Made by a program: the position numbers and the translations under genes | Notes under the pieces: generated by a model | Seen by the model: the letters and a program-made list of their open reading frames with translations, nothing else | Database searches by the model: none | What the model was told of the DNA's origin: nothing | NCBI GenBank assembly: GCA_031551275.1 | Contig: JAVBNX010000006.1 | Span: 1-64,000, forward strand | Length of the DNA stretch: 64,000 nucleotides | Reading direction: 5' to 3' | From: JAVBMJ01 sp031551275 | GTDB taxonomy: Bacteria; Bacteroidota; Bacteroidia; Bacteroidales; Rikenellaceae | Part shown: piece by piece, positions 49,403 to 56,540 of the stretch | How the letters are laid out: every line of letters begins with the position of its first letter | How positions within the stretch are numbered: the stretch's first letter is position 1

Positions 49403-50560
49403 CTAATTGCTTTTCGAAGCGGAGTGCACCGGCAAGACCACCCTGAAAGTCGTCCCCTGGCCCGGTTCGCTGGTAAACCCGATCGTCCCGCCGAGGTAGC
49501 GCTCGGTAAGCAGCTTCATGCTGTGGGTCCCTAAGCCCCGGCTTTCGCCCTTGGTCGAGAAGGAGCGCTCGAAGATCTGCAACGCGATTTTCGGGGGGAT
49601 CACGCTGGGGTTGTGCACCCAGAACATTACCTTATCCTCTCCTTCGCGCCTTACCCCGGCGGCAATATCCGTCTCGGGGGGCTCGGCTTCGATGGCGTTC
49701 TTGAGCATATTGCCCAACACGCGGGAGAGCAGCGGCCAGTCGGTCATTATGCCCGTATTTTCCGACGAGGGGTCTATCCTGACGTTTTTCGACTCCAGCA
49801 GGGCGGCCTGGTTGTATTTCATGACCTCGGCCCTGAGCATATCCAGGGTCTGTATCTCGGCGCTCTCCGGCTCATAATTCCCCTTTTCGGCCAACGTGAG
49901 CAGGCGGTGGGAATGGATCTCCTCGCCCAGGGCGTTGACCATCCCGTCGAGCTGGGCCAGCATGAAGCCCATCCCCCCGTCGGGGTCCTCGCTGCGCACC
50001 ATAAGCTGCGACAGGCATCCTATGTTGTTGACCGAGTTGAGTATATCGTGGAAGAAGATGCGCTCCATCACGGCGCGCCGTTTCTCGTCGCCGATATCAA
50101 AGATCGAGCAGACGATAAAGGTCTCGCCCTCGATCCGGGCGGGGGAGGAGCACACCCGCAGGTCGAGTGTGGTCTGGTCGTTGATCAGGCAGCACTCCTC
50201 GATAAAGCGGTCGGCCCTGGGCGCCGCCAGCGCACTGACCATGGTTTTGACCGCCCCGCAGGCGGCGCACTTCTTCGATGTCCCGCAGCCGTTTACCTCG
50301 AAGGCGTGGACGCAGCCGAACAGCTCGCCCACACGCTTGCCGATTACCGCCGAAGAGTCGGCCGCCCCCACCGCGTCCAGCATATGGCGGTTGGCGTAGA
50401 CGATCTGGCGGTTGGAATTCAACACGGCGACCATCGTGGCTATCTGGTCCAGGAACAGGGTCTGCGAGGCGTGCCGCATCAGCAGTTCGTGCTGGCGCAA
50501 GATCTCTTCCCGGGGGGAGCGCTGCGCGGATGCGTAATATGTGCAAAGGGTGTCTTGCAT
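49403..50560 (-). CDS. Cytosolic PAS sensor histidine kinase with a four-cysteine cluster
   Basis: Sensor kinase of 385 residues without transmembrane helices. The PAS domain is residues about 38-160. Within it are C83, C92, C98 and C101 (FGCVHAFEVNGCGTSKKCAACG), a CxnCGxnCxxC set like those in some anaerobe PAS sensors and able to bind a metal or cluster. The phosphoacceptor is H171 (FFHDILNSVNN), and ATP-site motifs are NMLKNAIEA and GLGTHSMKLL. No response regulator gene is beside it. It has its own promoter (50583-50590) and ends near the bidirectional terminator. Confidence 0.85.
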   Translation of the reverse strand: MQDTLCTYYASAQRSPREEILRQHELLMRHASQTLFLDQIATMVAVLNSNRQIVYANRHMLDAVGAADSSAVIGKRVGELFGCVHAFEVNGCGTSKKCAACGAVKTMVSALAAPRADRFIEECCLINDQTTLDLRVCSSPARIEGETFIVCSIFDIGDEKRRAVMERIFFHDILNSVNNIGCLSQLMVRSEDPDGGMGFMLAQLDGMVNALGEEIHSHRLLTLAEKGNYEPESAEIQTLDMLRAEVMKYNQAALLESKNVRIDPSSENTGIMTDWPLLSRVLGNMLKNAIEAEPPETDIAAGVRREGEDKVMFWVHNPSVIPPKIALQIFERSFSTKGESRGLGTHSMKLLTERYLGGTIGFTSEPGQGTTFRVVLPVHSASKSN

Positions 50561-50582
50561 GGGGTTGCAGTTTTTGCTTCTA

Positions 50583-50590
50583 CAAAGATA
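50583..50590 (-). promoter_or_regulatory. Candidate -7 box for the histidine kinase gene
   Basis: TATCTTTG on the minus strand, 22 bases before the ATG at 50560. Confidence 0.6.
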
Positions 50591-50683
50591 GTCTTTTCAC
50601 GCACAAAACAACACCTCAGGCCCGCTAAACGATTATTACGCCTGAAAATTAAACCGGCCCGGAGAGATCCGGGCAAATTCCCC

Positions 50684-50691
50684 TATCTTTA
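50684..50691 (+). promoter_or_regulatory. Candidate -7 box for the serine hydrolase gene
   Basis: TATCTTTA, 18 bases before the ATG at 50710. Confidence 0.45.
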
Positions 50692-50709
50692 CATTCCAAA
50701 CCGACCCGG

Positions 50710-51849
50710 ATGAAAAAGTTCTTTTGTATTGCACTCCTTCTTGCCCTGTGCGCCCCCGCCGCCAACGCCCAATCCGCCCTGGACGGGGATATCCGCGGAA
50801 TGCTGCAACCCTACATCGACAACGGCGATCTGCCGGGCGTGGTGACCGTGGTTGCCGACCGGGACGAGGTCCTCAGCCTGGTCAGCGTGGGCTGGCGGGA
50901 CGTCGAAAACAAGGGCAAGATGGACGCCGACGCCCTCTTCTGGATCGCATCCCAGAGCAAACCCATCGCGGGATGCGCGGTCATGATGCTGGTCGACGAA
51001 GGAAAGCTCGACCTCGATGCCCCCGTAACGGATTACCTGCCAGAACTCTCTGCGCTGATGGTGCAAACCGTGGAACGCAAGGAGTGGAAACTGCTCGAAA
51101 AACCCGCAACGCCCGTCACCCTGCGCCGCCTGCTCTCCCACACGGCGGGTATGGCCTGGGTCGGAGGAGTGCAGCAGCAGATGGGCAGGATCGACGTACT
51201 TTCTTTAAACAAAAGCCTTTACGTGTCGTCGATGACCCCTTTGCTATACCAGCCGGGCGAGCGTTACAGCTACTCCAACCAGGGGATCAACATCGCCGCC
51301 ACGGTAATCGAACGCGTCACAGGCATACGCTACGAGGAGTTCCTGCAACAGCGCCTCTTCGATCCGCTGGGCATGAAAAGCGCGACGTTCTGGCCCGAAT
51401 CCGGCAAGCTGGCGATCCCTTATCGAAAGGATGAGGATGGAAGACTTAAACCTGTCGAAGTCAATCAATTGCAATATCCGTTATCCGACCGCGCCAACCG
51501 CTATGCCGAAGCGGGCGGCGGACTGTTCTGCTCGCCCAACGACCTGGTAAAATTCTACCGCATGATCGCCAACAAAGGCGTTTACAACGGTAAACGATAC
51601 CTGAGCGAGAGGGCGATAGAGGAGATGGGCAGCAAACAAACGGGCGAGGACGCAAACTGGTACGGGCTGGGGTGGGGTGGTACCGACGCCTTTATGGGCC
51701 ACGGAGGCGCCTATGGGACCGACTCGCGGGTCTACAAACAAAGCGGCATCGTGACCATGTATTTCATTCAGGGACAAGGTCTTCCCAAACACCAGCAAGC
51801 CATCGACGCCTTTCTGACCATCGCAGGCCAACACCTGGAACTCAAATAG
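50710..51849 (+). CDS. Secreted serine hydrolase (beta-lactamase/EstB family)
   Basis: Exported 379-residue class C beta-lactamase-like esterase with a signal peptide (cleavage near ANAQ, residue 21). The catalytic SxxK is S81-Q-S-K84, the YxN motif is YSN in GERYSYSNQG, and the third box is GHGGAYG instead of KTG. That HGG form is typical of EstB-type esterases and peptidases. True beta-lactamase activity is less likely. The stop overlaps that of the convergent DUF805 gene by 8 bases. Confidence 0.87.
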   Translation: MKKFFCIALLLALCAPAANAQSALDGDIRGMLQPYIDNGDLPGVVTVVADRDEVLSLVSVGWRDVENKGKMDADALFWIASQSKPIAGCAVMMLVDEGKLDLDAPVTDYLPELSALMVQTVERKEWKLLEKPATPVTLRRLLSHTAGMAWVGGVQQQMGRIDVLSLNKSLYVSSMTPLLYQPGERYSYSNQGINIAATVIERVTGIRYEEFLQQRLFDPLGMKSATFWPESGKLAIPYRKDEDGRLKPVEVNQLQYPLSDRANRYAEAGGGLFCSPNDLVKFYRMIANKGVYNGKRYLSERAIEEMGSKQTGEDANWYGLGWGGTDAFMGHGGAYGTDSRVYKQSGIVTMYFIQGQGLPKHQQAIDAFLTIAGQHLELK

Positions 51850-52759
51850 TCGCCTTACGCGAGGGGAGCAAAAACAGCAGGGACTGCGCCAACAAAAAGA
51901 AGCTCAATAGGAACGAGTAAGCGAACGTACAGGCCGGGAAAGCCTGCGGGAAACTCATGCCCACCCAGAATTTCAGCCCGGTCAGAACGACAAACGCGGG
52001 TAAAACGGCGATCCATCCGACCGACAACCCCGCATCCCGGAGCCTGCAAACCGCATATTTCACATAGAACACCACCGGGACCAGACCCGCAACCCCGAGA
52101 ACGACCTGAACCGCCAGATCCTCCAACAGCAACAGCAGCAGGGGAATAAACGCGACGAGCGCCCCGACGGCGGCAGACACCGCAGCCGTTATGGCCATTA
52201 CAAGCCCGGTCTTCAGGGTAAACTGCATGGGGTTGAGGCGCCCCGAATCCTTCGGCACATCGCTGCGCGGACCCCGCCCCAGAAATAGTATGTTAATTAT
52301 CCCCAGCACCAGCAAGGCCACCAAAACGGTCAGGGCCATGGGGGAGAGCCCCTCGCCGTACGCGCCCGGATAGGCGTTCGAGAGCCACGGGTACTTTACC
52401 AGGGCCAGCAGCGAGGCGTAGAAGGCGAAGTTCAACACCCCGCAGAAAATCCCGGCCGACCGGTCTGCCTCCAGGCTTCGTATGCGTTTGAGCGCCAGGA
52501 CAAAAGAGGTGTATGAGATGATAAACCAGGCGGGGACCAGCGACGGCACAAAACCCGCCCAATACTGGTAATTGATGGAATATGCAGTGAACCGCTCTAT
52601 CCCGCTACGCACCATAAGCGCCATATTGGCCGCATTATCAAGATATTGCACCACACAATACCCCAAAGCGGCAAATACGATTACCGTCCCGGCCAGAAAC
52701 TCGCGCCCCGAGATCCGTCCCCGGTAATCGAACAACAACCTGAGCATATTGAGATCCAT
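51842..52759 (-). CDS. DUF805-like membrane protein with two related halves
   Basis: Inner-membrane protein of 305 residues with about eight helices. The first half has the DUF805 start FDYRGRISGREF and an LALKRIRSLEADRSAG segment. The second half contains AVCRLRDAGLSVGWIAVL, also in the R(R/L)xxDxGxS pattern of DUF805. This suggests a duplicated or fused family member. Function unknown. A TATCTTTG box lies 15 bases upstream. Confidence 0.7.
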   Translation of the reverse strand: MDLNMLRLLFDYRGRISGREFLAGTVIVFAALGYCVVQYLDNAANMALMVRSGIERFTAYSINYQYWAGFVPSLVPAWFIISYTSFVLALKRIRSLEADRSAGIFCGVLNFAFYASLLALVKYPWLSNAYPGAYGEGLSPMALTVLVALLVLGIINILFLGRGPRSDVPKDSGRLNPMQFTLKTGLVMAITAAVSAAVGALVAFIPLLLLLLEDLAVQVVLGVAGLVPVVFYVKYAVCRLRDAGLSVGWIAVLPAFVVLTGLKFWVGMSFPQAFPACTFAYSFLLSFFLLAQSLLFLLPSRKATI

Positions 52760-52773
52760 AGGCTATTTTTTTG

Positions 52774-52781
52774 CAAAGATA
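52774..52781 (-). promoter_or_regulatory. Candidate -7 box for the DUF805 gene
   Basis: TATCTTTG on the minus strand, 14 bases before the ATG at 52759. Confidence 0.55.
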
Positions 52782-52819
52782 ATATTTTTGTCCTTAACCG
52801 TCCGGTAACCGGATATGAT

Positions 52820-52827
52820 TATCTTTG
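52820..52827 (+). promoter_or_regulatory. Candidate -7 box for the YbjJ-like MFS gene
   Basis: TATCTTTG, 20 bases before the ATG at 52848. It lies downstream of an in-frame ATG at 52815, which argues for the later start. Confidence 0.6.
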
Positions 52828-52847
52828 CAGCGCTTTCCCGCCGCAAA

Positions 52848-54017
52848 ATGCAATTTACCGAACTCAACAAACACACAGTCAAGCAAGTACGCCTCGCCGT
52901 GCAGGCCTATTTCTTTATGGCCGGCCTGTGCTTCACCTCCTGGGCAAGCCGCATTCCCGACATCAAGACCAGCCTGGGGATGGACGACGCAGGGTGGGGG
53001 AGCATGCTGTTCATGGTTCCCCTGGGCCAGATCATCGGTATGCTCTTCTCTGGACGGGTCGTGACCCGTTTCGGCAGCCGCAACATCATGCGCCTGGCTT
53101 TCGTCGCGTACAGCCTGGCGTTGGTGGCCATCGGGTTGTCCCAAAGCGTTATCTCCCTGGGTGTAAGCCTTGTCGTGTTCGGGTTTTTCGGTAATTTCTG
53201 CAACATCTCGGAGAACACCCAGGCAGTTACCGTGGAGAATTATTGCGGCAAACCGATCATGGCCACTTTCCATGGAGGCTGGAGCCTGGCCGGACTGGCG
53301 GGCGGCGCATTCGGCCTTCTGATGACCTCGATAGGGATTCCGCCCGCCCTCCATTTCGCATTTATACTACTTATTATCATAGTTTTATCCATTACCTGCT
53401 TCCGTTTTCTCCAACCCGACCTGCTCACGGACGCCAACGGCGAAAAGGTAGCCAAAACCGGCCGCAAACCCGAAAAATTCCTCTACCTGCTGGGTATAGT
53501 CTGCTTTTTCGGCATGGCCGCTGAAGGCTCCATGTCGGACTGGAACGGTCTGTATCTTAAAGACATAGTAGGCGTAAAAGAGTCCCTGGCCCCGCTCGGT
53601 TTGACGGTCTATATGCTTACCATGGCTTCCGGACGCTTTCTGATGGACTCGGTCACGCAGCGCTGGGGTCGCCGCCGCGTCCTTCAGGGCAGCGGCCTGG
53701 CCATCTTCATCGGCCTGGCGCTCGCCGTGGCCCTTCCGGGCTTATATACCTCATTGATAGGCTTTATGATCGTCGGGGTAGGGACCTGCGGCGTAGTCCC
53801 GACCGTTTACAGCACCGCCGGCGAAAAGAGCGCGATCCCGACCGGCCGCGCCCTGGTGATCGTCTCGAGCATCAGCTTCTTGGGCTTCCTGTTAGGCCCG
53901 CCCGTGATCGGCTACATCTCCGAACTGACCAACCTGCGCGTATCATACGCCCTGATCGCCCTGTTCGGGTTGTGCATCGCCATTTTCGGCTCGCAGTTGA
54001 GAGTCCTCAAAAAGTAA
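52848..54017 (+). CDS. MFS transporter (YbjJ-like)
   Basis: Inner-membrane carrier of 389 residues with about 12 helices. The first helix region reads FFMAGLCFTSWASRIPDIK, and GWGSMLFMVPLGQI follows, with the loop RVVTRFGSRN. These features match the YbjJ group of MFS proteins of unclear substrate. The start at 52848 (MQFTELNKHTV) fits the promoter. It faces the sulfatase gene across a 111-base gap. Confidence 0.85.
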   Translation: MQFTELNKHTVKQVRLAVQAYFFMAGLCFTSWASRIPDIKTSLGMDDAGWGSMLFMVPLGQIIGMLFSGRVVTRFGSRNIMRLAFVAYSLALVAIGLSQSVISLGVSLVVFGFFGNFCNISENTQAVTVENYCGKPIMATFHGGWSLAGLAGGAFGLLMTSIGIPPALHFAFILLIIIVLSITCFRFLQPDLLTDANGEKVAKTGRKPEKFLYLLGIVCFFGMAAEGSMSDWNGLYLKDIVGVKESLAPLGLTVYMLTMASGRFLMDSVTQRWGRRRVLQGSGLAIFIGLALAVALPGLYTSLIGFMIVGVGTCGVVPTVYSTAGEKSAIPTGRALVIVSSISFLGFLLGPPVIGYISELTNLRVSYALIALFGLCIAIFGSQLRVLKK

Positions 54018-54076
54018 AGTAAGGATGCCGAGAGTAACGCGCCACGAAGTAGGGACGAACTTCAAACTCTTACCTG

Positions 54077-54091
54077 ATGTTAATTTAACAT
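54077..54091. repeat. Short perfect palindrome in the convergent gap
   Basis: ATGTTAA-T-TTAACAT, a 7+7 inverted repeat between the stop codons of the MFS and sulfatase genes. The meaning is not clear. Confidence 0.4.
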
Positions 54092-54104
54092 AATGACCAT
54101 ACTG

Positions 54105-54127
54105 TGAAAAATTCCACCAATGTGGAA
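54105..54127 (-). terminator. Terminator of the sulfatase gene
   Basis: On the minus strand TTCCAC and GTGGAA pair around a four-base loop, followed by five T residues. It starts 2 bases past the sulfatase stop codon. Confidence 0.65.
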
Positions 54128-54128
54128 A

Positions 54129-55802
54129 CTACTTGTATTTATCCGGAATATCCTTCGCCCAACTCTTGGTAAATGGCTCAATTTTACCCTCTTCGAGCAA
54201 CTTCACATACCGATCGTAATTCGAAGGCAGAAGCCAAAGGGTTACCTTCCAAGGCTCGGCCAATTCGCCGCTTTCGACCCGCTCATAGAAATTCCAGAAT
54301 TGCGGATCCGTGTACGGATAGCGGTCGAACTGATCGCCGTCGCCAGTCATGCGCGGATCACCCTGCGTGTAAAGCTCTGCGATCAACTGGTCGCGCATCT
54401 CCTTGCGCCGCGCCTGGTGCTCAAACCTGCAGGCCAGGTTCTCCACACAATCCGCATCGTTTGAAAGGTCATACAACTCCTCAGAGGGCCTAAAACCCAT
54501 GCAAAGTTCAAAATACGTGCTATTAACGCCATTCCGGTACAACTCCAAAACCTGCGTCTTCGAGGGCGACCCGTCCGTCTCCGCATACCCCGATTCCGGG
54601 CCGCAAACGGGCCACAAATGCGATTTCAGGTTGTAAAGGTACAGCCAGCCCTCCTTGACGATCCCCCGGATCGGATACCCCTGATTGCCGGGCCGCCCGA
54701 TATCGTGCCGTTCGCGCCCAACCAGCACATGGTCGCGCGAGGCCACTACCCTTCCGGCATTCTTGCTCTCCAAAACCGGTCTCAGGCTGCACCCTGCAGC
54801 AGGTTGCATGCCCGAACTCTCCCACTCCACCCCCGCAAGGTCAAGGATCGTGGGAGCTAAATCCGTGAAACTCACGTAGTCGCTTACCCTGCGCCCCGGC
54901 TTTTTAATCCCTTTGGACCACATAACGGCCAGCGGCATATGGTGCGAATATTCATACTGGCACGTCTTGGCGCGCGGAAAGGGCATCCCGTTGTCGGAGG
55001 TCACAATTACCACCGTATTGTCCAACTCGCCCCGCCGCTCCAACTCACCCAGCAACAGCCCCACCGTCTTGTCGAAATACTCCACCTCGAACGCATAGTC
55101 CAGCAAGTCGTTGCGAACGATCTCATTGTCAGGCAAAAATCCGGGCACATGATTGATCTGCCCGGTCGAATGGCCGCCCACATCCACCCCCGAATGGAAC
55201 ACATAGGGCCTGTGGGGTTCACGCGACCCGCACCAGAAAAACCACGGTCTATCATCCGCAACATTCAGAAAATCAACAAAATTACCACAATAATCCGTAT
55301 TCGAAATATTCCGCGTGGGCGGCTTGAGTGTTTTCGTCTGGTAGGGCGTCCCGGTCAGCTGCCGCTCCTGCCCGTCTATTTTCCCCGGATCGCCCGGCCC
55401 CCATCCTTTCCCGGTAAAGCCGGTGCGGTAGCCGTTGGCGAGCAATGCCTCGGGAAAGACGGTAAACTCCCCCGGAAAATAGTTGTAATGGTTGGCCCCT
55501 TCGCCCAATTGCCACGAATTGCGCCCCGTAAGCATTATCGAGCGCGAGGGCGCCGACTTGGCGTTGGGCGTATAGCAATTCTCAAAATAAACCCCCTGCG
55601 AGGCCACGCGATCGAAAGCGGGCGTATCGACCCACGCGCACCCGGCCGCCGAGAAATGCGCCCAGGAAGCGTCGTCCGCCACACAGATCAGAATATTAGG
55701 CCTCTTTCGTGCCTCTCCTCCCTTCGACTTCTGCGCCGCCGTGGCCGGGATTGCCGTCCCCGCAACCGCCAATGCCAACAAACCGATCTCCATATTTTTC
55801 AT
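54129..55802 (-). CDS. Secreted S1-type sulfatase, serine form
   Basis: Exported 557-residue sulfatase of the alkaline phosphatase superfamily. The signal peptide has a cleavage site near TAAQ (residue 24). The metal aspartates are in ICVADDASW. The formylglycine site is S83-A-P-S-R87 followed by SIMLTGRNSW, a serine in place of cysteine, so activation would need the anaerobic radical-SAM maturase (anSME), which is not in this window. A second metal region is VTSDNGMPFPR. The fold resembles heparan N-sulfatase-like enzymes, but the glycan is unknown. I start at the ATG at 55802. Confidence 0.88.
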   Translation of the reverse strand: MKNMEIGLLALAVAGTAIPATAAQKSKGGEARKRPNILICVADDASWAHFSAAGCAWVDTPAFDRVASQGVYFENCYTPNAKSAPSRSIMLTGRNSWQLGEGANHYNYFPGEFTVFPEALLANGYRTGFTGKGWGPGDPGKIDGQERQLTGTPYQTKTLKPPTRNISNTDYCGNFVDFLNVADDRPWFFWCGSREPHRPYVFHSGVDVGGHSTGQINHVPGFLPDNEIVRNDLLDYAFEVEYFDKTVGLLLGELERRGELDNTVVIVTSDNGMPFPRAKTCQYEYSHHMPLAVMWSKGIKKPGRRVSDYVSFTDLAPTILDLAGVEWESSGMQPAAGCSLRPVLESKNAGRVVASRDHVLVGRERHDIGRPGNQGYPIRGIVKEGWLYLYNLKSHLWPVCGPESGYAETDGSPSKTQVLELYRNGVNSTYFELCMGFRPSEELYDLSNDADCVENLACRFEHQARRKEMRDQLIAELYTQGDPRMTGDGDQFDRYPYTDPQFWNFYERVESGELAEPWKVTLWLLPSNYDRYVKLLEEGKIEPFTKSWAKDIPDKYK

Positions 55803-55806
55803 AATG

Positions 55807-55814
55807 TAAAGGTA
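55807..55814 (-). promoter_or_regulatory. Candidate -7 box of the sulfatase gene
   Basis: TACCTTTA on the minus strand, 4 bases before the ATG, giving a nearly leaderless message if used. Confidence 0.35.
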
Positions 55815-55874
55815 TAAATTCCTTTTCAAAATTTTCCCCGAATACATCCCCCTTGTGTGTTTTCATAAAAAAAC

Positions 55875-55901
55875 AAACCGGACCTGATACAGGTCCGGTT
55901 T
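55875..55901 (-). terminator. Terminator of the small membrane protein gene
   Basis: AAACCGGACCTG and CAGGTCCGGTTT pair around ATA. On the minus strand a T-rich run follows (GTTTTTTTA), so it ends the 55962-56447 transcript before the sulfatase promoter. Confidence 0.8.
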
Positions 55902-55961
55902 ATGCTCAATAACCGTTCAGTCGCCGCCACAACACCTTCCGGCGTTAAAAAGGGCTTCTAC

Positions 55962-56447
55962 TTACGCCTCTTCCTGCGAGCCTTCGGATTCCTTGTTCCA
56001 GGCCGAAGGAACCTCGGGCCGCTCCTCCTCTTCTTCGTCTTTTTTGCCAGGAATGATCCCCCAAATAATCAGTAACGCCAGGGCGCCCCAAATGATTTTG
56101 CCCCCGATCCGGTCCCAGAAGGGTATCTGGGGCGCTTTTTCGGTATCGATCCCGTACGCCTCTTGCAGATAGGTAAGTTCTTCCTCATCCAAACCGTACA
56201 CCGTGTCATCCGAGGCCACCGCGTAGTTCAACTCGCCGTAGTTCCACATCGGGATCCACATGATCGAAAACTGATCGAACGATACGCCGAAATCAACGTG
56301 CTGGCCGTTTACCTCCACGCTATCGGGCAACTCATGCAATGTCTTGAATTTCATTCCATTGCTGTAAAAAATAGGAATAGCCGAAACGGAATTGGCTACA
56401 AAAAGACACACTGCGAGCAGCGCCAGGGAGAGTAGTGTTTTTTTCAT
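55962..56447 (-). CDS. Small exported membrane-anchored protein, unknown function
   Basis: This 161-residue protein has a signal peptide (cleavage near VSA, residue 22), an extracytoplasmic domain of about 90 residues, one helix near residues 118-132 (IIWGALALLIIWGI), and an acidic C-terminal tail (KKDEEEEERPE). I recognise no family. It has its own promoter and terminator. Confidence 0.6.
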   Translation of the reverse strand: MKKTLLSLALLAVCLFVANSVSAIPIFYSNGMKFKTLHELPDSVEVNGQHVDFGVSFDQFSIMWIPMWNYGELNYAVASDDTVYGLDEEELTYLQEAYGIDTEKAPQIPFWDRIGGKIIWGALALLIIWGIIPGKKDEEEEERPEVPSAWNKESEGSQEEA

Positions 56448-56472
56448 GCAAAGAAAAAAGTTATATTTACGA

Positions 56473-56480
56473 CAAAGGTA
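56473..56480 (-). promoter_or_regulatory. Candidate -7 box for the small membrane protein gene
   Basis: TACCTTTG on the minus strand, 25 bases before the ATG at 56447. Confidence 0.6.
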
Positions 56481-56540
56481 AATTCAATTGTCATTTATAC
56501 AACACCTTCGCGTGAATATTTTTTAATAAAAATCCATTAA

